Shown piece by piece: positions 25,396-32,841 of a stretch of 64,000 bases of DNA; position 1 is the stretch's first letter; each line of letters starts with the position of its first letter. The stretch covers positions 62,001 to 126,000 of the forward strand of contig NZ_BBYJ01000011.1 in assembly GCF_001528665.1 (NCBI RefSeq), given 5' to 3'. The DNA comes from Microtetraspora malaysiensis (lineage in GTDB: Bacteria; Actinomycetota; Actinomycetes; Streptosporangiales; Streptosporangiaceae). The translations under genes were made by a program, and so were the position numbers. The notes under the pieces are model-generated. The model had not been told where the DNA came from, made no database searches, and saw only the letters and a list, made by a program, of their open reading frames with translations.

Positions 25396-26279
25396 CGGCG
25401 CGCACTCCCTTTCTCCTCCGGGATCTCTCCCGGACGTCCGTCAGGATCGGCTCCGCCCGCCGCGTCGGCGACCAGGTCGGCCGCCACCGACACGACCATG
25501 CGGGCCGCGTCGTCCACCGCCGTCCGCACCGGGGCGCTGAGCTCGACCAGGACGTCCTCGTCGGGCGTCCCCCTCAGCACCGCCGACGGCTCGCAGCACA
25601 GGACGAGGACGCGCGGGGGGATCCGGCCGAGTTCGCGGGCGAGGCGCAGCACCTGCACCGGGTCCATGCCGTGCGTCTCCACCGGCGTTCCGCCCTCGTC
25701 CGAGAGGCGGGGCTCCAGGAGGGTGAGCGTCCCCGGGCGCTCGCCGCGCGGCGCGGCGTCCACGAACAGCACGGCCGCGTAGTCCCGCTGCAACGCGTAC
25801 GCGAGGTCCATGCCGCGGATCCCGAAGTCCACGATGTCCACCCCGGCGGGCAGCTCGGGCGGCCGGGACTGCGTCAGGCGCCGCACGACCTCGACGCCGA
25901 AGCCGTCGTCGCCGAGGAAGATGTTGCCGATCCCGGCGACGAGGACGCGGACCGGCCGGTCGCCGGCGGCGGCCTCCTCCTCGACCACCGGTTCCACCTC
26001 CTCGGCGGTGTAGAAGAAGCGGTGGCCGGGAAGCCGCGCCTCGCCGAGGTCGCGGCCCGGGTCGTCCTCCAGGGTGACCGCGAGGTGCGGCCGGCCCTCG
26101 TCGTCCTGCTCGACCGCCTCCACGACCGCGATCCGCCCGGCGAGCGCGAGATCGAAGATGTCCGCCCGGGAGGACCTCGGCCGCAGCCGCACCCGGCTGC
26201 CCGGGCCGACGGACACGCCGTCCACCTCCACCGTGCCGGGCCCCCGCCGCTCCATGCGCGCCCAGAAGTCCATGGTCAT
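25392..26279 (-). CDS. Hydrogenase maturation protease (M52) with extra N-terminal domain, 295 aa
   Basis: Residues about 108-260 are an M52/HyaD-HupD-type endopeptidase: VAGIGNIFLGDDGFGVEVVR (Ni-sensing Asp and Glu-like positions), VDIVDFGIRGMDLAYAL and the LVLCCEP segment. It removes the C-terminal tail of the hydrogenase large subunit once Ni is inserted. Residues 1-95 (GPGTVEVDGVSVGPGSRVRL onward) are an additional beta-rich domain not found in ordinary proteases of this type, where about 160 aa is usual. ATG 26279 overlaps the upstream stop (ATGA) and has GGAGGG before it; ATG 26273 is an alternative. The matching substrate is HhyL in the same operon. Confidence 0.85.
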   Translation of the reverse strand: MTMDFWARMERRGPGTVEVDGVSVGPGSRVRLRPRSSRADIFDLALAGRIAVVEAVEQDDEGRPHLAVTLEDDPGRDLGEARLPGHRFFYTAEEVEPVVEEEAAAGDRPVRVLVAGIGNIFLGDDGFGVEVVRRLTQSRPPELPAGVDIVDFGIRGMDLAYALQRDYAAVLFVDAAPRGERPGTLTLLEPRLSDEGGTPVETHGMDPVQVLRLARELGRIPPRVLVLCCEPSAVLRGTPDEDVLVELSAPVRTAVDDAARMVVSVAADLVADAAGGADPDGRPGEIPEEKGSARR

Positions 26280-27328
26280 GTCCCCGGTCCCTCCTCGGCC
26301 ATCGGCCGTACGGGCCGGACCGGGCGGATGTCGCGCAGGGTGCCGTGCAGCCGCATGAGCTGCTCCGGCGTCAGTGCGGCGCACCGGTCGAGGATCTCCC
26401 GGGCGCGGGGGTCGCCGTCGCGGATCTCGCGCCGCTCCTCGTCGGTCAGCGACAGCACGCTCAGGGTCAGCAGCTGGTCGATCTCGGTGGCGTCGAAGAG
26501 GTCGCCCGGGCTCTCCGGCGCGATCTCGGGGTTGTCGTACAGGATGATCGGCGCGGAGAGCATCGTGTCGCGCGTGCCGGAGGGGCCGACCAGGACCGGC
26601 CAGACGCCGACGTTGCGGCATCCCTCGGCGAGCGGCCGCAGCTCGTTCGGCGGGTCCGTGAGCGAGACGAAGCCCGCCCCGCCGTGCGCTCGCAGGACCG
26701 TGTGGCAGGACAGGAGCGTCCGCTTCAGCGCCTCCTCGCGGGAGTCGCCCTCCCATCCGCTCGTGTTGACCACCAGGACGGTGAGCCGGAAGACCCCGGG
26801 GGCCGGTTGCTCCGCGCGGATCTCCACCTCGCCGCGCACCTTGCGCCAGGCGCGCACGATCGCGCCGACCCGCCGCCCGGACGGCTCGGACAGCCACTCG
26901 ACCTCGCGCCCGGCGGGGAAGTCGACCGGCTCGCGGTGGGGGCGCTCCATGAGCGCGCCGAAGGTCAGGCCGAGCACGTGGACCTCGCGTTCGGTCGCCT
27001 CCTCGTGGGCGACATGCCGCTGGTCGCCCGCGGTCAGCTCCGGGACCGTCTCCAGGCGCAGGTTGTGGCCGTCGTCCCGGGGCCGGGCGGGGTCGCACGT
27101 GAGGGCGTGCAGGAAGCGCACCTCCACGTCCACCGCGTCCTCGGGCGCCGCCTCCACCAGGCACTGCGTCTGCGCGTACCACGCGTCGCCGCCCTCGGAG
27201 CAGAACGCCCTGGGGTGGATGCCCCCGATGGTCCAGCGGTGCCGGTTCTTCAGCGCCGACCGGCGGTAGGGCCACAGCAGGTAGCCCTCGTACAGCACGG
27301 CCTGGGCGATCCTCCGCACGTCGTCCAC
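26276..27328 (-). CDS. Conserved hydrogenase-operon protein of unknown function, 350 aa
   Basis: No motif I can tie to a reaction. The start, VRRIAQAVLYEGYLLWPYR, and WTIGGIHPRAF with a following Cys-containing segment, are distinctive and agree with proteins I associate with group 1h hydrogenase operons. It is soluble, with no signal peptide, and rich in acidic residues. It overlaps the protease gene at ATGA and follows the DUF6084-like gene after 7 bases, so it is translated with them. A structural or maturation role for HhySL is inferred only from the operon. Confidence 0.75.
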   Translation of the reverse strand: MDDVRRIAQAVLYEGYLLWPYRRSALKNRHRWTIGGIHPRAFCSEGGDAWYAQTQCLVEAAPEDAVDVEVRFLHALTCDPARPRDDGHNLRLETVPELTAGDQRHVAHEEATEREVHVLGLTFGALMERPHREPVDFPAGREVEWLSEPSGRRVGAIVRAWRKVRGEVEIRAEQPAPGVFRLTVLVVNTSGWEGDSREEALKRTLLSCHTVLRAHGGAGFVSLTDPPNELRPLAEGCRNVGVWPVLVGPSGTRDTMLSAPIILYDNPEIAPESPGDLFDATEIDQLLTLSVLSLTDEERREIRDGDPRAREILDRCAALTPEQLMRLHGTLRDIRPVRPVRPMAEEGPGT

Positions 27329-27335
27329 GGCCCCC

Positions 27336-27983
27336 TCACCGCCCTTCCAGCAGGGCGGAGATCACGTCGTCCCAGCCGGTGAGCGTGTTGCGGACCCGGT
27401 AGGCGTAGAGCCGGTCGAAGACCGAGCGGTCCAGGCGCAGCCAGGCGCTGCCGGGGAAGTAGTGGTCCATGAGGTCCTTCCAGACGCGTACCGGCATGGT
27501 GAAATCGGCCTCGGTGTCCCACGGGACGCGGGCCGCCCGCAGGAGCCCGTCCTCCAGGTAGAAGATCGTCCCGCTGAAGAGGAACTCCAGCGGGACCTCC
27601 CCGCCCGGCAGGGCGTGCAGGTATTTGGTCGCGACCACGTCGAAGTCGTACGTGCAGGTCACCGGGATCTCGGCGGCGCAGCGGCCGTCGTGGAAGGCGG
27701 GGGCCCGCACCGTGGCGTGCGTCCACAGGAGGCCGCGCAGCGTGCGGCCCCAATCTCGCGACGGACCGAACAGCTCGGCGAGGCGTTCCCGCGCCTCGTC
27801 GTCGTAGGAGCGGCGCGCCGCCGCGATGCGGATCTGCGCGTGCAGATCGAGTGAACGGATCTCGGCGGGGCCCGTGCTGTCGAGTCGCGCGTGGAACCGC
27901 AGCGTGGGGACGGCCGCGAACTCGGCCACCTCCACGCCCTCGACCGTCACCCGCAGCGCGGGCGGGCAGGCCGTCGTCGTCAT
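27336..27983 (-). CDS. DUF6084-like hydrogenase-operon protein, 215 aa
   Basis: Soluble protein of mixed alpha/beta character. The core segments RFHARLDSTG, LWTHATVRAPAFHDG and YDFDVVATKYLHALPGGEVP, ending with DVISALLEGR, resemble the DUF6084 family of actinobacterial hydrogenase loci (family named from memory). Function undescribed. It lies 18 bases after the 88-aa gene and 7 bases before the 350-aa gene, inside one minus-strand operon headed by hhyS-hhyL. Conserved aromatic and acidic residues but no cysteine pairs, so metal binding of the usual kind is unlikely. Confidence 0.75.
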   Translation of the reverse strand: MTTTACPPALRVTVEGVEVAEFAAVPTLRFHARLDSTGPAEIRSLDLHAQIRIAAARRSYDDEARERLAELFGPSRDWGRTLRGLLWTHATVRAPAFHDGRCAAEIPVTCTYDFDVVATKYLHALPGGEVPLEFLFSGTIFYLEDGLLRAARVPWDTEADFTMPVRVWKDLMDHYFPGSAWLRLDRSVFDRLYAYRVRNTLTGWDDVISALLEGR

Positions 27984-28001
27984 CGGATGCTCGCCTCCTC
28001 C

Positions 28002-28268
28002 TCAGGCCGGGGAGAGGTTCGGCATACGCGGGTCGATGGGGTCGTGCGCGCTCGGGTTGATCCCGGTGGATCGCGCCGCGGTCGAGCGGCCGTCGGGGAG
28101 GTGGCCCCGCTGGCGCTCGTAGTGCCCCGTCGCGTTGCCCTCGTTGACCCCCTGGAGATGCGAGGTGAAGTCCGGGCTGACCATGGCGCGCCCCGTCCTG
28201 ATCGCCGCGGGCGCCCTGCCCTTCCCGGCTTTGGGCTTGACCTTGGTCGCGGTGTTCGACTTCGTCAT
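28002..28268 (-). CDS. Small conserved hydrogenase-operon protein, 88 aa
   Basis: A very basic N-terminus (KSNTATKVKPKAGKGRAP) is followed by a polar, probably unstructured stretch with MVSPDFTSHLQGVNEGNATG, then PDGRSTAARSTGINP and DPIDPRMPNL at the end. It has almost no hydrophobic core, so it may fold only on a partner. ATG 28268 overlaps the DUF5947-like stop as ATGA. Presence in the tightly packed hhy operon is the main reason to regard it as a real gene. No function known to me. Confidence 0.65.
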   Translation of the reverse strand: MTKSNTATKVKPKAGKGRAPAAIRTGRAMVSPDFTSHLQGVNEGNATGHYERQRGHLPDGRSTAARSTGINPSAHDPIDPRMPNLSPA

Positions 28269-28981
28269 GGCCGGGCTCCTTCCGGTCGGTTCCCGTCACG
28301 TGCGCCGCGGGCGTCCATGGTCGCTGCCCCGCGGCGCAGCTCGGCGAAGAAGGCGGCGATCTCGCGCCAGACGTCCGGCCCACCGGCCAGGCCCTTCCAG
28401 TGCGTCCGGATCAGGCCCACCAGCGCGTAGCAGTCGTCGATCGGCACGATCCAGTGGTCGCGCGCGTCGCCCGTACGGTCGACCAGCAGCGCCTCCACGT
28501 CGGGGGTCAGCCCGCCGAGCACGGGATTGGCCGCCTCCAGCCGGGCCCAGGTCGCGCGGGCCAGCGGCGACTCGACCGCGCCTCCCGGGCTGGGGTAGAG
28601 GAGCACCGCCCGCCGCGCGGCCGAGTCGTGAGAGAAGAACGCCATCCGGACGGGGATGCGCAGGGCGTCCCAGGCCGTGTCGTCCAGCGCGAAGCCGCGC
28701 AGGTGCCAGCGGCGGTCGGGGACGGCCCGGTACTGCCGGCCGCCCGCCCCGGGCCGGTCGAAGAGCGTCGCGCAGGGGCGGCACGCGCAGCGCAGCTCGC
28801 GGCTGGACAGGTCCACCAGGTGCCGGTGCCCGTCCGTGACCGGTGTCCCGCAAAGGTCGCACCGCTCGACGGCCGCCGTGGCGTCCGCGCCCCTGGCGTC
28901 CTGCGGCGTGTCCTGCGGAGTGGTGTTCTGGCGCCGGGTGAGATACCGGCGCAGGGCGTTCGTCGTGATCCGTCGTTCCAT
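28265..28981 (-). CDS. DUF5947-like protein with cysteine cluster, 238 aa
   Basis: Residues about 40-75 hold five cysteines in the order CDLC, then CAC and CATLF (ERCDLCGTPV and LRCACRPCATLF), a likely zinc or iron-sulfur site. The rest is a compact alpha/beta domain with WHLRGFALDD and DHWIVPIDDCYALVGLIRTH. I associate this architecture with the DUF5947 family of actinobacterial hydrogenase operons (from memory). It lies between the NifU-like gene (10-base gap) and the 88-aa gene (ATGA overlap). A role in assembling or protecting the metal sites of HhySL is inference. Confidence 0.75.
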   Translation of the reverse strand: MERRITTNALRRYLTRRQNTTPQDTPQDARGADATAAVERCDLCGTPVTDGHRHLVDLSSRELRCACRPCATLFDRPGAGGRQYRAVPDRRWHLRGFALDDTAWDALRIPVRMAFFSHDSAARRAVLLYPSPGGAVESPLARATWARLEAANPVLGGLTPDVEALLVDRTGDARDHWIVPIDDCYALVGLIRTHWKGLAGGPDVWREIAAFFAELRRGAATMDARGARDGNRPEGARP

Positions 28982-28991
28982 CGCGGCCGCC

Positions 28992-29591
28992 TCACGACGT
29001 CCCGGCGCCGGAACGGCCGCGCAGCAGGCTGTCCACGGGGATCACGGCCGCCGGAGGGGCCGCCTCCTCGATCTCGACCCGCACGATCTCGGGCGCGGCG
29101 TCGCGGATCGCCTCCTCCAGCGCGGCGCGGAGCGCGGGCACCGTGGAGCGGCAGCCGCCGCGGCGGCGCAGCCGGACCCGGGCCACCGGACCGTCGGGGG
29201 CCGCGCCCGTTTCGTCGTCCGCCGGGCCGCCGTCCGCCTCGACCGCGACCAGCTCGGCGCTCGCCCCGCCCAGGCGAGGGGCGGCCCGCTCCACCGCCTT
29301 CCGTACGCGGGTCTCGGTGTCCGACGGGTGCAGGCCGTGCAGCAGGAGCAGGTGCCCGACCAGCTCGTCCGCCGCCAGGGCGCTCCCCAGCGAAGCGCCG
29401 CCCGCGGTCACGGCCGCCGCCATGATCCGCGCCAGGCCCTCGCCGTACAGCTCCAGCAGCGGCTGGAGGAGCTCCGTTACGGTGGCGCGGGCCTGCGGGT
29501 CGGTCATCGACTCGACCCGCTGGAGCAGCTCCTCCACGCGGTGCGCGCGGTCGGCGGCCTCCTCGTCCGTCAGCGGGATGTGCGCTGCCAT
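28992..29591 (-). CDS. NifU-C-terminal-like protein lacking the paired cysteines, 199 aa
   Basis: The C-terminal half resembles the NifU/Nfu Fe-S scaffold: VRLRRRGGCRSTVPALRAAL and EEAIRDAAPEIVRVEIEE. Standard members have two cysteines as CxxC; here only one Cys remains (GGCRST). The N-terminal half is helical, with a long amphipathic segment after DRAHRVEELLQRVES. Start ATG 29591 is chosen for GAGGTGGGAC just upstream. It begins 10 bases after hhyL stops, so it probably delivers or handles Fe-S clusters for HhyS, or acts as a structural partner if it cannot bind a cluster. Confidence 0.75.
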   Translation of the reverse strand: MAAHIPLTDEEAADRAHRVEELLQRVESMTDPQARATVTELLQPLLELYGEGLARIMAAAVTAGGASLGSALAADELVGHLLLLHGLHPSDTETRVRKAVERAAPRLGGASAELVAVEADGGPADDETGAAPDGPVARVRLRRRGGCRSTVPALRAALEEAIRDAAPEIVRVEIEEAAPPAAVIPVDSLLRGRSGAGTS

Positions 29592-29601
29592 CAGTCCCAC
29601 C

Positions 29602-31398
29602 TCAGCCCGACACACTCGTGCCAAGAGTGGGGGAGTGGACCTGCCTGAGCACCCTGCCCTCGCCGAGGTACATGTGCACGCCGCACGGCAGGCAGGGGTC
29701 GAAGCTGCGCACCGTGCGCATGATGTCGATGCCCTTGAAGTTCTCCGGGCCGTTCTCCTCGAAGATGTGCATCCCCTGCACCGCGTCCTCGTACGGACCG
29801 GGCGTCCCGTAGATGTCCCGCGGGCTGGCGTTCCACGGCGTCGGCGGGTACGGGTGGTAGTTGGCGATCTTGCCGTCGCGGATCACCATGTGGTGCGAAA
29901 GGACACCCCGGACGGCCTCGTGGAAGCCGCAGCCGAGCCCCTCCTCCGGGACGTCGAAGTCGGTGAAGACCTTGGTGCGCCCCGCCCTGACCTCGCCGAG
30001 GGCCTGCTCCACGAAGTGGACCGCCATCGCCGCCGCGTACGCGATGAAGTAGACGCGGGCGCGGTCCCGTTCGATGGTGTTGGACCACTTCGGGATCTTC
30101 CACTCGAACTGCATCTCGGGGAGCTGTCCGCTCTTGGGCAGGTTGATGATGACGCTGTGGCCGGTCGCCTTGACCGTTCCGGTGTCCACCAGGCCGGCGA
30201 GCGCCGTGGTCCAGAGGCGGGCGATGGGGCCGCCACCTGTGTCCAGCGCGAGGTGGTCGCCGGTGCGCGAGTCGTACCAGCGGGGGCTCATGACCCAGGA
30301 GTAGTTGCCGTTCTCCAGGTCGCGCTTCTGCGGCCGGGGCAGGGTCGTCTGGTTCCACGGGTGCCGCTGGTCCACCGGGTTGCCGAGCGGGTCGCGGGTG
30401 ACGAACGTCTCCTCGTTCTCCCAGTCGTCGTAGTAGGAGCTGCCCAGCAGGATGCGGATGCCGAGGTTGATGTCGACCAGGTTGGTCGTCAGGAGCTGCC
30501 CGTCCAGAACGATGCCCGGGGTCACGAACATCGCGCGGCCCCAGTCGTTCATCGTGCGGTAGTCGTAGTCGACCACGCCGGGGTTCTGGAACGCGCCCCA
30601 GCAGCCGAGCATGATCCGCCGCCGCCCCACCTCCTCGTAGCCGGGCAGCGCCTCGTAGAAGAAGTCGAAGACGTCGTCGTTCATCGGGACGGCCTTCTTG
30701 ATGAAGTCCAGCGCCCGCAGCAGCCGCACCAGGTAGTCGGTGAAGACCTGCGGCGTCGCGACCGTCCCCACGCCTCCGGGATAGATGGTGGACGGGTGGA
30801 CGTGCCGCCCCTCCATCAGGCAGAACATCTCCCGGGTGAGCCGGCTCATCTGCAGCGCCTCGCGGTAGACCGCCCCGGTGAACGGGTTGAAGGCGCGCAT
30901 GATGTCGGCGATCGTGCGATAGCCGTGGATGTGGCCGTGCGGCGCCTCGGCCGTCTCCGCCCGGCGCAGCAGGCCCGGGTTCGTCTCCTTGACCATCTGC
31001 TCGCAGAAGTCGACGAACACCAGGTTGTCCTGGAAGATCGTGTGGTCGAACATGTACTCGGCGGCTTCACCCAGATTGATGATCATCTCGCCGAGGGGTG
31101 GCGTCTTGATGCCGTACGCCATGTTCTGGGCGTAGACCGAGCAGGTGGCGTGGTTGTCGCCGCAGATGCCGCAGATCCGGCTGGTGATGAAGTGTGAGTC
31201 CCGCGGATCCTTGCCGCGCATGAACACGCTGTAGCCCCGGAACAGGGACGACGTGCTCTTGCACTCCACGACTTCCTTGTTGCTGAAGTCGATCTTGGTG
31301 TAGATGCCGAGGTTCCCGATGATCCTGGTGATCGGGTCCCAGGACATCTCCACCAGCGTCCGCTGCTCCTCGGCCGCCTTCTGCGATCGGATTGCCAC
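29602..31398 (-). CDS. hhyL: Group 1h [NiFe]-hydrogenase large subunit, 598 aa
   Basis: Carries both Ni-binding boxes: RICGICGDNHATC near residues 75-86 and DPCLPCGVH near 567-575. After the last His come 23 residues (MYLGEGRVLRQV onward) that the M52 protease should remove on Ni insertion. The L1 motif with DNHATC instead of the usual xxHxxxS is typical of the actinobacterial high-affinity group (1h, formerly 5). GTG 31398 is chosen: AGGGGA lies 9 bases upstream and the gap to hhyS is 17 bases. Function: oxidation of trace, near-atmospheric H2, normally during starvation, with electrons passed to the respiratory chain. Confidence 0.93.
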   Translation of the reverse strand: MAIRSQKAAEEQRTLVEMSWDPITRIIGNLGIYTKIDFSNKEVVECKSTSSLFRGYSVFMRGKDPRDSHFITSRICGICGDNHATCSVYAQNMAYGIKTPPLGEMIINLGEAAEYMFDHTIFQDNLVFVDFCEQMVKETNPGLLRRAETAEAPHGHIHGYRTIADIMRAFNPFTGAVYREALQMSRLTREMFCLMEGRHVHPSTIYPGGVGTVATPQVFTDYLVRLLRALDFIKKAVPMNDDVFDFFYEALPGYEEVGRRRIMLGCWGAFQNPGVVDYDYRTMNDWGRAMFVTPGIVLDGQLLTTNLVDINLGIRILLGSSYYDDWENEETFVTRDPLGNPVDQRHPWNQTTLPRPQKRDLENGNYSWVMSPRWYDSRTGDHLALDTGGGPIARLWTTALAGLVDTGTVKATGHSVIINLPKSGQLPEMQFEWKIPKWSNTIERDRARVYFIAYAAAMAVHFVEQALGEVRAGRTKVFTDFDVPEEGLGCGFHEAVRGVLSHHMVIRDGKIANYHPYPPTPWNASPRDIYGTPGPYEDAVQGMHIFEENGPENFKGIDIMRTVRSFDPCLPCGVHMYLGEGRVLRQVHSPTLGTSVSG

Positions 31399-31415
31399 CG
31401 TGTCGTTCCCCTCTT

Positions 31416-32462
31416 CTACCGTTGCGGCCAGCGCGGTGCGTATCCGCTGGTGAGCTTGGGCCGGTTGTGCCGCCAGCGGGGCTCCTCGTTGACGGCCGTG
31501 TTCGTGATCCCGCGCAGTCTGCGGATCATCCCCCCGTACACGCTGGACATCGCCGAGGAGACCTTGCCGCCGGGCGGCTCGTCCATGAACGGCATGAACT
31601 TGTCGGGGAACCCGGGCATGGTGCAGCCGATGCAGATGCCGCCCACGTTGGGGCAGCCGCCGATGCCGTCCATCCAGCCGCGCTTGGTGACGTTGCAGTT
31701 GACCACCGGGCCCCAGCACCCGATGCGCACCTGGCACTTGGGCGAGTTGTAGTCCTTGGCGAAGTCGCCCTGCTCGTAGTAGCCGGCCCGGTCGCAGCCC
31801 TCGTGGACCGTCTTGCCGAACAGCCACGTCGGCCGGAGCCGCTCGTCGAGCGGGATCATCGGCGCCAGGCCGGCGGCCTGGTAGAGCAGCCAGGTCAGGG
31901 TCTCCATGAAGTTGTCCGGCTGCACCGGGCAGCCGGGAACGTTCACGATGGGCAGCCCGCCCGCCGAGCGGAAGTCGGCCCCGAGGTAGTCGGTGAGCCC
32001 CATACAGCCGGTCGGGTTGCCCGCCATCGCGTGGATGCCGCCGTACGTGGCGCAGGTGCCCGCCGCGACGACCGCCCACGCCTTCGGCGCGAGCCGGTCG
32101 ATCCACTCGTTGACCGTGATGGGGTCGCCGGTGACCGGGTCGTTGCCCATGGACGTCCAGTAACCCTCGCCATTGATCTTCTCGTTGGGGATCGAGCCCT
32201 CGACGACGAAGATGAACGCGCCGAGCTCGTCCCGCGCGGCGCGGTGGAAGGCCGCCATGAACTCGTCGCCCACCTGCGGGGCCAGCACCTTGTTGTGCAG
32301 GTGTACCTTCGGCAGGCCGGGGACGAGGCCGAGGACGACGTCCTCGATGCTGGGCAGCGACGCGGCGGTCACCGACACCGTGTCTCCGTCGCAGCTCATC
32401 CCCTCTGAGGTCCACAGGATGTGCACCTCGTCCAGCGCCGCGGTAACCGCTGGTGCGCTCAT
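31416..32462 (-). CDS. hhyS: Group 1h [NiFe]-hydrogenase small subunit, 348 aa
   Basis: Electron-transfer subunit with Fe-S ligands in EGMSCDGDTVS (residues 20-30), GTCATYGG, VPGCPVQPDN, GCDRAGYYEQG, GCWGPVVNCN and GICIGCTMPGFPD. In the first motif an Asp follows the Cys where other hydrogenases have a second Cys; group 1h enzymes are known to use Asp as the fourth ligand of the proximal [4Fe-4S] cluster, linked to oxygen tolerance. No twin-arginine signal is present, so the enzyme is made without Tat export. First gene of the minus-strand operon; AGGGGGG lies before the ATG. Confidence 0.93.
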   Translation of the reverse strand: MSAPAVTAALDEVHILWTSEGMSCDGDTVSVTAASLPSIEDVVLGLVPGLPKVHLHNKVLAPQVGDEFMAAFHRAARDELGAFIFVVEGSIPNEKINGEGYWTSMGNDPVTGDPITVNEWIDRLAPKAWAVVAAGTCATYGGIHAMAGNPTGCMGLTDYLGADFRSAGGLPIVNVPGCPVQPDNFMETLTWLLYQAAGLAPMIPLDERLRPTWLFGKTVHEGCDRAGYYEQGDFAKDYNSPKCQVRIGCWGPVVNCNVTKRGWMDGIGGCPNVGGICIGCTMPGFPDKFMPFMDEPPGGKVSSAMSSVYGGMIRRLRGITNTAVNEEPRWRHNRPKLTSGYAPRWPQR

Positions 32463-32772
32463 GGCCTACCCCCCTCTTGGCCACAGCGGGGCGTCACGCG
32501 CTGCGCATCAACGCGGTGTGCGCCGACGCCGTGTGCCTCAACGTCTATCAACCTCCGGCTGTCTTGGTAAGTGCGTCGCGCACCTAGTGCACCCCAGCTG
32601 ACCTGCGGTTATTTGGCCGGTGGCGGCGGCCCCCGTTACCCGCGGAGGGGTTTGCCGGGAGGGGTGCGCCGGCGGCGCGACAGGGTTGATAGTTCGTCAG
32701 GATGTCCGGACAAACGTTTGACGCGGCATCGTTGGTCATTTACAACTGGAGGTCCGTGGGCAAGGAGTCGAC
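32463..32772. promoter_or_regulatory. Divergent control region of hhyS and iolC with a CAAACGTTTG palindrome
   Basis: 310 bases without a gene. The perfect 10-bp palindrome CAAACGTTTG lies at 32711-32720, 53 bases before the small leader ORF of iolC. Its central CG is usual for LacI- or GntR-type sugar regulators, so it may be the inositol operator. I see no distinct hydrogenase regulatory site on the other side. Confidence 0.4.
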
Positions 32773-32841
32773 ATGTGTGTGGGTTCGCCGGGCCTGGGCC
32801 GCGCCGGAGCGTTCGTCACGTCCCCGAGGAGCGCGGAGTGA
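32773..32841 (+). CDS. 22-codon leader ORF overlapping the iolC start
   Basis: ATG 32773 has AAGGAG six bases upstream, a better site than most genes here. The 22-residue product (MCVGSPGLGRAGAFVTSPRS plus two) ends at a TGA overlapping the iolC GTG start as GTGA. The product itself looks meaningless, so the likely purpose is translational coupling of iolC. No stretch of regulatory codons was seen, so classical attenuation is not supported. Confidence 0.45.
   Translation: MCVGSPGLGRAGAFVTSPRSAE

Noticed and set aside
26280-27275. Upstream extension of the M52 protease frame
   Set aside because: The 350-aa gene in another frame is supported by start, overlap and codon use; the extension is low-complexity.
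31399-32484. Upstream extension of the hhyL frame over hhyS
   Set aside because: The translation is not hydrogenase-like, while hhyS in the other frame has all cluster ligands.
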